64,000 bases of DNA, taken from assembly GCF_029626155.1 (NCBI RefSeq), contig NZ_JARUBL010000001.1, positions 3,576,501 through 3,640,500 of the forward strand, in the 5' to 3' direction. A program made the position numbers and the translations under genes. The DNA comes from Solwaraspora sp. WMMD1047. Its GTDB lineage: Bacteria > Actinomycetota > Actinomycetes > Mycobacteriales > Micromonosporaceae. Shown here one piece after another: positions 25,733-34,677 of this stretch; the stretch's first letter is position 1; every line of letters begins with the position of its first letter. The notes under the pieces are model-generated. The model had not been told where the DNA came from, did not search any database, and saw only the letters and a program-made list of their open reading frames with translations.

Positions 25733-26923
25733 ATGCCCGTGACTCCGCGCGCCCCCGAGCCGCTCAAGCTCGACCTGGAATACCTGCGGCAGGTGCTCCT
25801 GGAGTTGCTGGACATTCCCAGTCCCTCCGGCCGCACCGACCACGTCATGCAGTACGTGGGGGAGCGGCTGGACGCCCTCGGCATCCCCTTCACGGTGACC
25901 CGCCGGGGCGCGCTCAGCGCCTCCCTGCCGGGCCCGCGCAACACCGGGGCGGACCGGGCGGTCGTGGTGCACACCGACACCATCGGCGGCATGGTCAAGC
26001 GGCTGAAGGAGAACGGCCGGCTGGAGCTCAAGCCGATCGGCACGCACAGCGCCCGGTTCGCCGAGGGCGCCTACGTGCGGATCTTCACCGACGATCTGGA
26101 GCGGGTGCTCACCGGCCAGGTGCTGCCGCTGAAGGCCAGCGGGCACCGCTACAACGACGACGTCGACCTGCAGGGCGTCGGCTGGGAGCAGGTGGAGGTG
26201 CGGGTCGACGAGCGGGTGGACGACATCGCCGGCCTGCGCGCGCTCGGGGTGGACGTCGGCGACTTCGTGGCGATCCTGCCCCAGCCCTCGATCACCCCGA
26301 GCGGCTACGTGCGGTCCCGGCACCTGGACGACAAGGCCGGCGTGGCGGCCGTGCTCACCGCGTTCAAGGCGATGGTCGACGCCGGGCTGCAGCCCCCGGT
26401 CACCGCCCACCTGCTGATCACCTGCACCGAGGAGATCGGGCACGGCGCCAGCCACGGGCTGGACCCGGACGTCGCGGAGATCGTCTCGGTGGACGCCGCC
26501 GTGGTGGCGCCCGGGCAGCAGTCCCGGGAGGACGCGGCGGTCGTCGCGATGGGTGACGGGGTGGGGCCGTTCGACTACCACCTCACCCGCAAGCTCGCGA
26601 ACCTCGCCGCCGAGCACGGCGTCGAGCTGGTCCGGGACGTCTTCGACTACTACCGCTCCGACGTCGCCGCCGCGCTGGAGGCCGGCGCGCACGCCCGGGT
26701 GGCGCTGCTCGGCTTCGGCGTCGACGCCACCCACGGCCACGAGCGCACCCACCTCGACGGGCTGCGGCACCTCGCCCAGCTGACCTGCCTGTACCTGCAG
26801 AGCGACCTGGTCTTCCCGGAATGGGACGCCGAGCCGGGCGGCGAACTGGCCGACTTCCCGTCGCTGTCGGTGCAGCCCGCCAACGAGGACGGCCCCCGGG
26901 ACGGCCCGATCGGAGTCTCCTGA
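25733..26923 (+). CDS. M42-family metallopeptidase of the NAGGN osmoprotectant cluster
   Basis: A 396-residue di-metal aminopeptidase. Metal-site segments are VHTDTIGGM near residue 82, RHLDDKAG near 196, CTEEIGHGAS near 232 and GVDATHGHERTH near 328. M42 genes next to asnO and ngg are known as the third member of NAGGN clusters. They probably trim or recycle the dipeptide when osmotic stress ends, though the exact role is not settled. The ATG at 25733 follows AAAGGAT and begins at the usual family start. It is separated from ngg by about 150 bases, so it may have its own promoter. Confidence 0.85.
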   Translation: MPVTPRAPEPLKLDLEYLRQVLLELLDIPSPSGRTDHVMQYVGERLDALGIPFTVTRRGALSASLPGPRNTGADRAVVVHTDTIGGMVKRLKENGRLELKPIGTHSARFAEGAYVRIFTDDLERVLTGQVLPLKASGHRYNDDVDLQGVGWEQVEVRVDERVDDIAGLRALGVDVGDFVAILPQPSITPSGYVRSRHLDDKAGVAAVLTAFKAMVDAGLQPPVTAHLLITCTEEIGHGASHGLDPDVAEIVSVDAAVVAPGQQSREDAAVVAMGDGVGPFDYHLTRKLANLAAEHGVELVRDVFDYYRSDVAAALEAGAHARVALLGFGVDATHGHERTHLDGLRHLAQLTCLYLQSDLVFPEWDAEPGGELADFPSLSVQPANEDGPRDGPIGVS

Positions 26924-27792
26924 CCGGCCCGGCGCCGCGGCTGCCGTCGCCCCTGGTCGAGCTGCGCGACCCGCGGCTGCACCGGGCGGGCGTCCGGGTG
27001 CTGGTCAAACGGGACGACCTGATCGACCCCGAGCTGCCCGGCAACAAGTGGCGCAAGCTGAAGCACAACCTCACGGCGGCGGCCGCCGCCGGACACGACA
27101 CGCTGTTGACCTTCGGCGGGGCGTACTCGAACCACATCCGGGCCACCGCGGCGGCCGGCCGCCGCTTCGGCTTCGGCACGGTCGGGGTGATCCGGGGGGA
27201 GCCACGGCTGCCGCTCAACCCGTCCCTGGCGTACGCGGTGGGCCAGGGGATGCGGTTGACGTACCTGGACCGGACGACGTACCGGCGCAAACACGAAGCG
27301 TCGATCCTCGCCGGCCTGGGTCGGCGGTGGGGTCGGTTCCACCTGCTGCCCGAGGGCGGCAGCAACGCGCTGGCGGCGCGCGGGTGCGCCGAGCTGCCGG
27401 CCGAGATCGACGAGCCGTTCGACGTCATCTGCTGTGCGGTCGGCACCGGCGGCACGCTCGCCGGCATCGCGGCCGGGCTGCGGCCCGGCCAGCGGGCCGT
27501 CGGCTTCTCGGCGCTGCGCGGCGGCGAGTTCCTGGCCGGAGAGGTCCGCCGGCTCCAGACCGAGGCGTTCGGCGCGCCGGGCACCAACTGGCACCTGGAG
27601 CACGGCCACCACTTCGGCGGCTTCGCCCGCGGCACGCCCGAGCTGGCGGCCTTCATCGACGACTTCGCCGGCCGGCACGGGCTGCTCCTGGACCGGATCT
27701 ACGTGGCGAAGATGATGTTCGGCCTGTTCGCCAGGTGCGAGCAGCGCGCGTTCCCGGTCGGCACGACGGTCGTCGCGGTGATCACCGGCTGA
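26821..27792 (+). CDS. PLP-dependent enzyme, ACC deaminase / D-cysteine desulfhydrase family
   Basis: A tryptophan-synthase-beta-fold enzyme. The PLP lysine is in PGNKWRKLKHNL, followed by FGGAYSNHIRATAAAG and the phosphate loop CAVGTGGTLAG. Homologues usually begin at the LPSPLVELRDPRL segment. The only in-frame ATG is 26821, which overlaps the M42 gene by 103 bases. A CTG at 26920 overlaps the M42 stop as CTGA and would give the normal family length of 290 residues, so the first 33 residues shown may not be made. It may act on a D-amino acid, D-cysteine or ACC; position after the NAGGN genes suggests amino acid turnover. Its 3' end overlaps the convergent LuxR gene by 11 bases. Confidence 0.8.
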   Translation: MGRRAGRRTGRLPVAVGAARQRGRPPGRPDRSLLTGPAPRLPSPLVELRDPRLHRAGVRVLVKRDDLIDPELPGNKWRKLKHNLTAAAAAGHDTLLTFGGAYSNHIRATAAAGRRFGFGTVGVIRGEPRLPLNPSLAYAVGQGMRLTYLDRTTYRRKHEASILAGLGRRWGRFHLLPEGGSNALAARGCAELPAEIDEPFDVICCAVGTGGTLAGIAAGLRPGQRAVGFSALRGGEFLAGEVRRLQTEAFGAPGTNWHLEHGHHFGGFARGTPELAAFIDDFAGRHGLLLDRIYVAKMMFGLFARCEQRAFPVGTTVVAVITG

Positions 27793-30700
27793 CCGACGGC
27801 GGCGGACCGGACCGCTCGTAGATCAGCGTCGCCTCGACCCGGGTCCGCACCTGCAGCTTGTCGAAGATGTGCGAGACGTGTACGCCGACGGTCCGCTCGC
27901 TGATGAACAGCTCGGCCGCGATCGCCCGGTTGGTGTGACCCCGCGCGACCAGCGCCAGCACCTGGCGTTCCCGGCCGGTCAACGACGCCAGGTCGTCGTT
28001 GGCCCGGGGAACCGGCTCTGGTCCGGCGGTGGCCGGCGGGTCGGCGAGGGTGACCCGGGCGCGGACCGCCAACGCCTGGATCTCCGCCACCAGCGGCCCG
28101 GCGCCGAGCCGCCGGCCGATCCGGTACGCGGCGCGCAGCACCTCGGCGGCCTCGGTGTTGCGGGCCCGGATGCCGAACAGCGCCTCGGCCTGGCGCAGCC
28201 GCGCGTACGCGGCCGGATAGGGGTGGTTGAGCCGGTCCCAGACTTCGGCCGTACGCGCCCAGCGGACCGGATCCGACCTGCCCGCCACCCGGGTCAGCTC
28301 GGCGGCGCAGAGGTCCTGGTACCCGGCGACGGCCCCCCGGACCGGCGCGGTCGCGCTCTGCTCGGCCATCCGGTCCGCGACCGCGCGCAGCCGGTCGATC
28401 GTCTCCTGGTCCGGCGTGCCGTTGCGGCTGACCCGGGCCTCGGCCTCCGCGCGTAGCCCGTGCCAGACCAGGGCGGCCTGCAGCCAGACGTCGTCGGACC
28501 GGCTCTCGGCGAGGTCGAGGCCGTGCTGGACCGCCGCGCGGGCCGCGCCCGGCCGGTCCCGCCACATCGCGATGCCGGCCCGCAGCGTCAGCAGCGGGAT
28601 CATCTGCCGGACACCGCCGCCGGCGGCGAGCAGCGTCTCGACCGATTCCAGAGCGCGCTCCGAGTCGTCGAGATGGCCGTATCCGACGTGTACCCGGCAA
28701 CGCGCGAGAAGCAGTTCGACGGCGTCCGCGTCAGTTGGTCGGTGTCGCAGTGCCGCCGTCACCTCCCGCTCCGCCTCGGCCCACCGGCCGAGGCGGAACA
28801 GCCCGTTCGCCGCGACCGCGCGCAGCCGGGCGCCATGGCTGCGACCGAGCCCGGCCCGCTCGGCGTCCGCGGCCCCCTGCCGGGCGACGTTGACCCCCTC
28901 CGCGAGCTCGTTCAACGGCCCACTGAGCAGCTCCGCCAGGTGCAGGTCCGCCTGGGCGACGTCGAGTGGGGTGCCGGACCGGCGGGCGGTCTCTCCGGCG
29001 GCCCGCAGCGTCGCCACGCCAGCGGCGTGGTCGTCGAGGAAGGCCTGGCTGTAGCCGAGCGTCGCGCCGGCCAGCACCAGGGAGGAGGTGCAGCCGGCGA
29101 CCCCGCGGGCCAGCTCCAGCGCGTCCTGCGCCCACTTGCCCGCCTCGGCGTACCGGCCGAGCTGGCGGAGCAGGTCCGCGGCGTGCGCCGCCGCGGCGAC
29201 CCGCTCCGCGGCACCGACACCGGAGGCGGCCAGGGTGGCCTCGTACTCGATTTCGGCCTCGGTCAACCGGCCGACGGCGGCGAGCAGCCGGGCGCGCAGC
29301 ATGCGCAGCCAGGCCGGGGCGGGCTCGTCGGCCCGGCCCGGCGTACCGGTCAGGTCGTCGGCGAGCCGCTGCGCCAGCACCAGCGCCCGCTCGTGCTCGC
29401 CGCACCGGTGCGCGGCTGCGACGGCCAGCCGGCCCAGCGCCACCAGGTCCGGCGCGTCGGCCGCCGGATCCGGCACCGCCCGGCGCAGGTCGAGCGCGGT
29501 GTGCCAGTGTTCGAACGCCTCCGCGTGGCCGCCGAGCCGCTCGGCCTCCCGGGCCGCCGCGATCGCGGCGGGTAGCGCACGCATCGGTTCACCAGCCAGC
29601 CGCCAGTGGTGGGCCAGCCGGGCGTGCTGGAGCTCACCGCCGGTCCCGCTGGCGAGCGCCTCGGCGTGGCGGCGGTGCGACCGGATCCGCTCGCCGGGTA
29701 GCAGCCGAGCCTGGAGAACCTCCCTGACCAGGTGGTAGCGGAACCGGTAGCCGTCGCCGGAGGCGGTCAGGATGCGCTGGGAGACCGCGTCCCGGGCCGC
29801 CTGGAGCAGGCGCTCCTCGTCGAGCGGGACCACCCGGGACAGCAGGGCGTGCGACACCGGCTCGATCCCGGCGGCCACCGCCTGGACGACCAGGTGGGCG
29901 TCGGCCGCGAGCGCGTCGATCCGGGCGAGGAAGGTCTCCCGCAGCGTCTCGGAGGGCCCGCTCCGCCCGTCGCGGAGTTCCCGGGCCAGCTCCTCGACCA
30001 CGAACGGGACGCCACCGCTGCGTTGCCAGAGCGGCTCGGCGGTCGCCGGGTCGAGCGGCCGGCCCAGCACCGAGGCGGCCAGCAGGGTGGTCTCGGCCCG
30101 GTTCAGCGGTGGCAACCGGAGCACCCGTACCGTGCGGAGCCGACGCAGTTCGGCGAGCATCGCCCGCAGCGGGTCGTCGCCCGCCAGGGACTCGGTCCGG
30201 ACCGCCCCGAGCAGCAGCAGCGGGCTGCCGCCGAGCCCGGCGAGCAGGTAGAGCAGCAACTTGCGGGTGGTCTGGTCGGCCCACTGCAGGTCGTCGATGA
30301 TCAGGACGAGGGGGCGTTCCCCGGCGATGCCGGCCAGGCCGCTGGCGAGCCGTTCCAGCAGGGCGCCGCTGCCGTCCCGGCTCGCCGGCTCGCCGTCGAG
30401 GACCGCCAGCAGGTGCCGTACGGCGTCGAGTTCCCCGGTCGCGGTCTGCTCCCCGGGTGCGGCGGAGCCGGTCGTCGGGCCGGGCTCGGGCCACCGGCGG
30501 GCGCCGAACCGGCGCAGTGCCTGCCGCAGTGGATGCAGCGGTGAGGCGTCGCCGATGTCCAGACAGGCGCCGGCGAGGACCACGGCGCCGGCCGCGCGCG
30601 CCTGCTCACCAGCGGCGGCGAGCAGTCGGCTCTTGCCGACGCCGATCTCGGCCTCCACGAAGACCGCGGCCGAGCCGCCACCCTCGACCCGGCCCAGCGC

Positions 30701-30811
30701 GGCCCGGACCGCCGCGAGCTGCTCGTCCCGGCCGACCAGCGGGACATCGCCGGGATCGCGCGCCGGGACCGAGCCGTTCTCGCCTGGCACTGTCAATCCG
30801 ATCGCCGACAT
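27782..30811 (-). CDS. Large ATP-binding LuxR-family transcriptional regulator
   Basis: A 1009-residue LAL regulator of the same design as the one at 111-3020 but only distantly related. It has an NTPase at about residues 24-330, TPR-like repeats to about 900, and a LuxR helix-turn-helix at about 940-1000 (LTGRERQVLALVARG, NRAIAAELFIS, RTVGVHVSHIFDKL). The P-loop reads AEIGVGKS at 54-61, so the first glycine of the motif is alanine while the lysine is kept. Walker B is LVLIIDDLQWAD near residue 173. No ribosome site precedes the ATG, so the message may be leaderless. No cognate target is evident. Confidence 0.87.
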   Translation of the reverse strand: MSAIGLTVPGENGSVPARDPGDVPLVGRDEQLAAVRAALGRVEGGGSAAVFVEAEIGVGKSRLLAAAGEQARAAGAVVLAGACLDIGDASPLHPLRQALRRFGARRWPEPGPTTGSAAPGEQTATGELDAVRHLLAVLDGEPASRDGSGALLERLASGLAGIAGERPLVLIIDDLQWADQTTRKLLLYLLAGLGGSPLLLLGAVRTESLAGDDPLRAMLAELRRLRTVRVLRLPPLNRAETTLLAASVLGRPLDPATAEPLWQRSGGVPFVVEELARELRDGRSGPSETLRETFLARIDALAADAHLVVQAVAAGIEPVSHALLSRVVPLDEERLLQAARDAVSQRILTASGDGYRFRYHLVREVLQARLLPGERIRSHRRHAEALASGTGGELQHARLAHHWRLAGEPMRALPAAIAAAREAERLGGHAEAFEHWHTALDLRRAVPDPAADAPDLVALGRLAVAAAHRCGEHERALVLAQRLADDLTGTPGRADEPAPAWLRMLRARLLAAVGRLTEAEIEYEATLAASGVGAAERVAAAAHAADLLRQLGRYAEAGKWAQDALELARGVAGCTSSLVLAGATLGYSQAFLDDHAAGVATLRAAGETARRSGTPLDVAQADLHLAELLSGPLNELAEGVNVARQGAADAERAGLGRSHGARLRAVAANGLFRLGRWAEAEREVTAALRHRPTDADAVELLLARCRVHVGYGHLDDSERALESVETLLAAGGGVRQMIPLLTLRAGIAMWRDRPGAARAAVQHGLDLAESRSDDVWLQAALVWHGLRAEAEARVSRNGTPDQETIDRLRAVADRMAEQSATAPVRGAVAGYQDLCAAELTRVAGRSDPVRWARTAEVWDRLNHPYPAAYARLRQAEALFGIRARNTEAAEVLRAAYRIGRRLGAGPLVAEIQALAVRARVTLADPPATAGPEPVPRANDDLASLTGRERQVLALVARGHTNRAIAAELFISERTVGVHVSHIFDKLQVRTRVEATLIYERSGPPPSVSR

Positions 30812-31039
30812 AAAGGGTGGAGGCTTCTGACATACGTCGTTCTACTGATCCTAGAGCGCGCCGGTTTGGGCGATCATCGGGCCTGAGGTCCCCGGGGTTT
30901 CGGCCCGGGGGAGGGGTCCGTCCGGGAGGATGACGATGAGTGGCGCAATCCCGCAGGGAATCGGCCGCCGGCGGTTCGAGGGCTCGGCCTGACGGCGACG
31001 ATCAGGCATGAACCGCCGACGGGCGGGTAGTTCGCGGAA
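30812..31039. other. Divergent intergenic region with a GC-rich hairpin
   Basis: These 228 bases separate the leftward LuxR gene from the small rightward gene. A hairpin with CCCCGGG and CCCGGGG arms and a 7-base loop lies at 30891-30911, within the leader or promoter zone of the small gene. No further gene is seen. Confidence 0.4.
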
Positions 31040-31342
31040 ATGGACACGACCTGGAAGCCGGTGGACGAACACGGCACGCTCTCCAGCAAGGAGCGACGCG
31101 AGCTCCCGGACAGCGCCTACGCCTTCCCCGCCAAGCGGAAGGAACCACTCACCGACGCCGCCCACGTCCGCACCGCCCTCGCCCGCTTCGACCAGGTGCA
31201 GGGCGTCAGTGACCGGGAGCGGGACCAGGCGTTCGCGAACATTCTCGCCGCCGCCCGGCACCACGGCGTCGAGGTGGCCGAGACGGACTGGCGCGAGCTG
31301 GGCAGCCGGCCGCACACCCCGAACCCGGCACAGCACCGCTGA
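31040..31342 (+). CDS. Small soluble protein, DUF6582-like
   Basis: A 100-residue charged, helical protein without signal or membrane segments. It has the pattern I associate with DUF6582: an HGTLSSKERRELPDSAYAFP start, KRKEPLTDAAHVRTALARF in the middle and a WRELG end. Function is unknown. Similar small proteins are common single genes in actinomycetes and Gram-negatives and resemble stress-related or phage-tail-adjacent proteins, but I cannot assign a role. It stands alone between divergent and convergent neighbours. Confidence 0.7.
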   Translation: MDTTWKPVDEHGTLSSKERRELPDSAYAFPAKRKEPLTDAAHVRTALARFDQVQGVSDRERDQAFANILAAARHHGVEVAETDWRELGSRPHTPNPAQHR

Positions 31343-31358
31343 GGCGGTCCGTGCCGGC

Positions 31359-32552
31359 TCAGCGCACGGGCTGGCCGACCGGATGGGCGTCGCCGGGCCG
31401 GCGGGGTGCCGGTATGGGCCGCCGGTCGGCGGGAGTGGTGGGCGGCCTACGGCGTGGCCCCAGCAGCCGCATCATCGGTGTCTCGACGAACCGGAAGAGC
31501 AACCAGGCGAGAAGCAGGCAGACCAGCAGGAATCCGGCAGTGGCCGCCAGCCCCTGCCAGCCGGGCAGCCCGCCGGCGTGCCCGGTCAGCCGCAGCACCG
31601 TGGTGATCAGGAAGACGTGCACGAGGTAGTAGGCGAACGAGATCTCGCCGAGTCGCACCATCGGCCGGGACCGCCACGGTGACCAGCGGCCGCGGACGTC
31701 GGCGTCGGCCGCGCCGGTGATCACCAGTACGTAGACGGCCGCCAGCACGGCGGCCCAGTACTGCGCCGGGATCCACTCGATGGTGACCACCCAGGCGACC
31801 ACGAAGATCGCGCTGGACAGCCGGAGGCCGGGCCCGCGCCACCGGCCGCGCAGCATCAGTTCGGCGGCCGCCACCCCCATCCAGAACTCCAGCGACCGGG
31901 TCAGCGGGAACACCTGGGTGAACCACCAGCGGTGCGCCTCGGGCACCAGGGTCTGCGCCGGCCACAGCGCCAGGATCAGCAGCGGGACCGCGACGACGAG
32001 CGCCCAGAGCTGCCAGGCCCGCATCCGGCGGATCAGCGGTAGCGCCAGCGGGAGGCACAGGTAGAAGAACAACTCGCAGGAGAGCGACCAGCTCACGGTG
32101 TTGACGCTGTAGAAGTAGCCGGGCGCCGGGGTCCAGGCCTGGACCAGGAACAGGTTGGCCAGCAGCACCCGGATGTCCAGTGGGTCGGCCCAGTAGACCG
32201 CGAAGAGGACGACCAGCACCCAGAGCACCACGTGGTTGGGGTAGATCTTGGCGAGCCGACGGCGCCAGAAGGCGCCGGCCCGTTCGCCGGGGCGGGCCGA
32301 CCAGACCAGTACGAAGCCGCTGAGGATGAAGAAGAACTGCACCCCGGAGAGGCCGAGGGTGAACAACCAGGCGATGATCTCCTGGTAGCTGGGTTCGGCG
32401 ATGATTCCCATGGTGCCCACGTGGAAGCCGAACACCAGCATGGCGGCGATCCACCGAAGGCCGGTCAGCGACGGTAACCGCCGCGCCTGGGCCGTGGCGG
32501 TGCCGCCGGCGGGAGCGGTGCCCGGGTCGGGCACCGATGTGACGCTGGTCAC
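31359..32552 (-). CDS. Membrane acyltransferase (acyltransferase family 3)
   Basis: A 397-residue membrane protein with about ten hydrophobic helices. The Acyl_transf_3 start LPSLTGLRWIAAMLVFGFHVG carries the catalytic histidine near residue 42. A FFFILSGFVLVWSAR block follows, and SYAYYLVHVF-like residues lie near the end. Such enzymes O-acetylate or O-acylate surface sugars, peptidoglycan or antibiotics at the membrane. The GTG at 32552 follows a GAGAGGGAGA ribosome site; the longer ATG start at 32594 adds an unlikely 14 residues. It has no obvious operon partners. Confidence 0.85.
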   Translation of the reverse strand: MTSVTSVPDPGTAPAGGTATAQARRLPSLTGLRWIAAMLVFGFHVGTMGIIAEPSYQEIIAWLFTLGLSGVQFFFILSGFVLVWSARPGERAGAFWRRRLAKIYPNHVVLWVLVVLFAVYWADPLDIRVLLANLFLVQAWTPAPGYFYSVNTVSWSLSCELFFYLCLPLALPLIRRMRAWQLWALVVAVPLLILALWPAQTLVPEAHRWWFTQVFPLTRSLEFWMGVAAAELMLRGRWRGPGLRLSSAIFVVAWVVTIEWIPAQYWAAVLAAVYVLVITGAADADVRGRWSPWRSRPMVRLGEISFAYYLVHVFLITTVLRLTGHAGGLPGWQGLAATAGFLLVCLLLAWLLFRFVETPMMRLLGPRRRPPTTPADRRPIPAPRRPGDAHPVGQPVR

Positions 32553-32722
32553 GCCGTCTCCCTCTCGTCGTCGCAGCCGGCAGCTTTCCATCACCCGCGC
32601 CGACCCCTCGACGTACCCGCGTCGACCGCAGTGTCAAACCGTACACATTCATCCGTGATCGTGGCGTTCGGGTGCCGGCGGTTGCGTCCCCGGTCACTGC
32701 CGGGCCGACTACCCTGATGATC

Positions 32723-33715
32723 ATGACGTATCTCGCCGCACCCGACCGGTACGAGACGATGAGCTACCGGCGCAGCGGCCGCAGCGGCCTACGGCTGCCG
32801 GCGGTCTCGCTCGGGCTCTGGCACAACTTCGGCGACGGCCGGCCGCTGGCGGGGCAGCGTCACATCGTCCGGCGCGCCTTCGACCTCGGGGTGACGCATT
32901 TCGACCTGGCCAACAACTACGGGCCGCCGCCCGGCGCGGCCGAGGAGAACTTCGGTCGGCTGCTCGCCGGCGACCTCGCCCCCTACCGCGACGAGCTGAT
33001 CATCTCCAGCAAGGCCGGCTACGACATGTGGCCCGGGCCGTACGGCGAATGGGGTTCCCGCAAGTACCTGACCGCCTCGCTGGACCAGTCGCTGCGCCGG
33101 TTGGGCCTGGACTACGTCGACATCTTCTATTCGCACCGGTTCGATCCGCACACCCCGCTCGAGGAGACGATGGGTGCGCTGGACGCCGCCGTGCGGGCCG
33201 GCAAGGCCCTCTACGTGGGCGTGTCGAACTACGACTCCGACCAGACCGAGCGGGCCGCGGCCATCCTGCGCGACCTGGGTACGCCGATGCTGATCAACCA
33301 GCCGTCGTACTCGATGTTCAACCGGTGGGTCGAGCGCGACCGGTTGCTCGACACGCTGGAGCGGGTGGGAGCGGGCTGCATCGCCTACAGTCCGCTCGCC
33401 CAGGGCCTGCTGACCGACCGTTACCTCGACGGCGTACCGGCCGACTCCCGGGTGCGCACCAGCGCCTTCCTGTCCGAAGCCGACCTGAGCGACCAGACCA
33501 TGGGCCGGGTCCGGGCGCTCGGCGCGATCGCCGACCGCCGTGGCCAGTCACTGGCCCAGCTCGCCCTCGCCTGGACGTTGCGTGACGCGCGGATGACAAG
33601 CGTCGTCATCGGGGCCAGCAGCGTCGGCCAGTTGGAGGCGAATCTGGTCGCCCTGCGGGGGCTCGACTTCAGTGCCGAGGAACTGGCCGAAGTGGACCGG
33701 TACGCCGTCGGCTAG
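32723..33715 (+). CDS. Aldo/keto reductase (YghZ/Kvbeta-like)
   Basis: A 330-residue NADPH-dependent oxidoreductase. The catalytic Asp and Tyr are in DLANNYGPP near residue 55. The lysine is in SSKAGYDMWPG near residue 96. The histidine is in FYSHRFDPHTP near residue 136. The cofactor end segment is IGASSVGQLEANL. It resembles L-glyceraldehyde-3-phosphate reductases, which detoxify methylglyoxal and small aldehydes. The ATG at 32723 is one of two close starts (the other is 32717). The stop overlaps the convergent GGDEF gene by four bases. Confidence 0.88.
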   Translation: MTYLAAPDRYETMSYRRSGRSGLRLPAVSLGLWHNFGDGRPLAGQRHIVRRAFDLGVTHFDLANNYGPPPGAAEENFGRLLAGDLAPYRDELIISSKAGYDMWPGPYGEWGSRKYLTASLDQSLRRLGLDYVDIFYSHRFDPHTPLEETMGALDAAVRAGKALYVGVSNYDSDQTERAAAILRDLGTPMLINQPSYSMFNRWVERDRLLDTLERVGAGCIAYSPLAQGLLTDRYLDGVPADSRVRTSAFLSEADLSDQTMGRVRALGAIADRRGQSLAQLALAWTLRDARMTSVVIGASSVGQLEANLVALRGLDFSAEELAEVDRYAVG

Positions 33716-34347
33716 GTGGGCAGGGCGCAGACCCGGTCCCGTCCACCGCGTTTGGCCGTGCGTAGCGCCACGTCCGCGTCGAGCAGCAGGTCGGGCAGGC
33801 GGCCCCCGGGTCGGTCGCCGGCCAGGCAGGCGGCCACCCCCAGCGAGGCGGTGCGACCGGTGATGGTCACGCTGCTGCCGCGGGTCGCCGACGTGCGCAC
33901 CGACAGCTCCCGGACGCCTCGCCGGATCGTCTCGGCCACGGCCAGGGCCGGCGGGAGTCCCTGACCGGGCAGCAGGACGAGGAACTCGTCGGCGTGACCG
34001 CCGTACCGACCGGTCAGGGCCTCCTCGGGGACCCGGTCCCGGAGCAGGTCGGCCACCGCCCGTAGCACTGCGTCGCCGGCCGGATGGCCGAAGGTGTCGT
34101 TGATCCGTTTGAAGCAGTCCAGGTCGACGATGACCAGCGCCACCGGCTCCCCGGCGACGGCGCGCCGCTCGAACGCGGTGCCGGCCCGCGCGGTCCAGGT
34201 GCCGCGGTCCAACAGGCCGGTGAGCGGATCGGTGAGCGGTCGGCCGCAGGCGTGGCAGGGCGGTGGCTCGCCGTGCCGCGCCTGGTCCGGATGCCGGACC
34301 GCGGCGGCAGTCTCCGCCGCTGGGGGCATGGTCCGGGCGGTTGTCAT
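33712..34347 (-). CDS. GGDEF-domain protein with an insertion in the signature loop
   Basis: A 211-residue soluble protein: a short N-terminal part with a CHACG half zinc-ribbon, then a GGDEF domain (about residues 45-210) starting at the normal DPLTGLLDR and containing LVIVDLDCFKRINDTFGHPAGDAVL. The signature reads GGHADEF (33982-34002): His and Ala are inserted between GG and DEF, so cyclic-di-GMP synthesis is uncertain. There is no RxxD inhibitory site. The ATG at 34347 has a perfect AGGAGG four bases upstream; the longer reading frame is rejected. It diverges from the first XRE-protease-membrane cassette. Confidence 0.85.
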   Translation of the reverse strand: MTTARTMPPAAETAAAVRHPDQARHGEPPPCHACGRPLTDPLTGLLDRGTWTARAGTAFERRAVAGEPVALVIVDLDCFKRINDTFGHPAGDAVLRAVADLLRDRVPEEALTGRYGGHADEFLVLLPGQGLPPALAVAETIRRGVRELSVRTSATRGSSVTITGRTASLGVAACLAGDRPGGRLPDLLLDADVALRTAKRGGRDRVCALPT

Positions 34348-34677
34348 CGGCCCTCCTGGGTCGGCACGGCTGCCCGCCGGCCCGGAGGGGTCGTCGAGCC
34401 GGTCGAGAATCGGAAGACTTCCTCTCGACTCAAACGGTTGAGCCGCAGCGGTGCGTGAGTCTAAACTGCTCCGGCCCGATTCTGTCAACCAGCAGTCGAA
34501 TAAAGCCAGTCCCTTTGCGACGGACAATTAGCATTGGTTGGTCACCGGCCCCGGGTTCGGTGTGCGGCGACCGATCGTGGTTGAGTTGCGTCAGGCGTGC
34601 AACTTGCAGTTCCCGGCGCGAATCGCCATCGGTCCGCGGCGATCGGGGGACTGGCACCGGCTACTGGGGAGGAACGG
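34348..34677. promoter_or_regulatory. Divergent control region of GGDEF gene and cassette 1
   Basis: These 330 bases hold no convincing gene. They are more AT-rich than the flanks, especially at 34430-34540. A small inverted repeat CTCAA-acgg-TTGAG lies near 34429-34442. Promoters for the leftward GGDEF gene and the rightward XRE-protease-membrane cassette must lie here. A GGGGAGG ribosome site at its right end serves the XRE gene. Confidence 0.45.
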
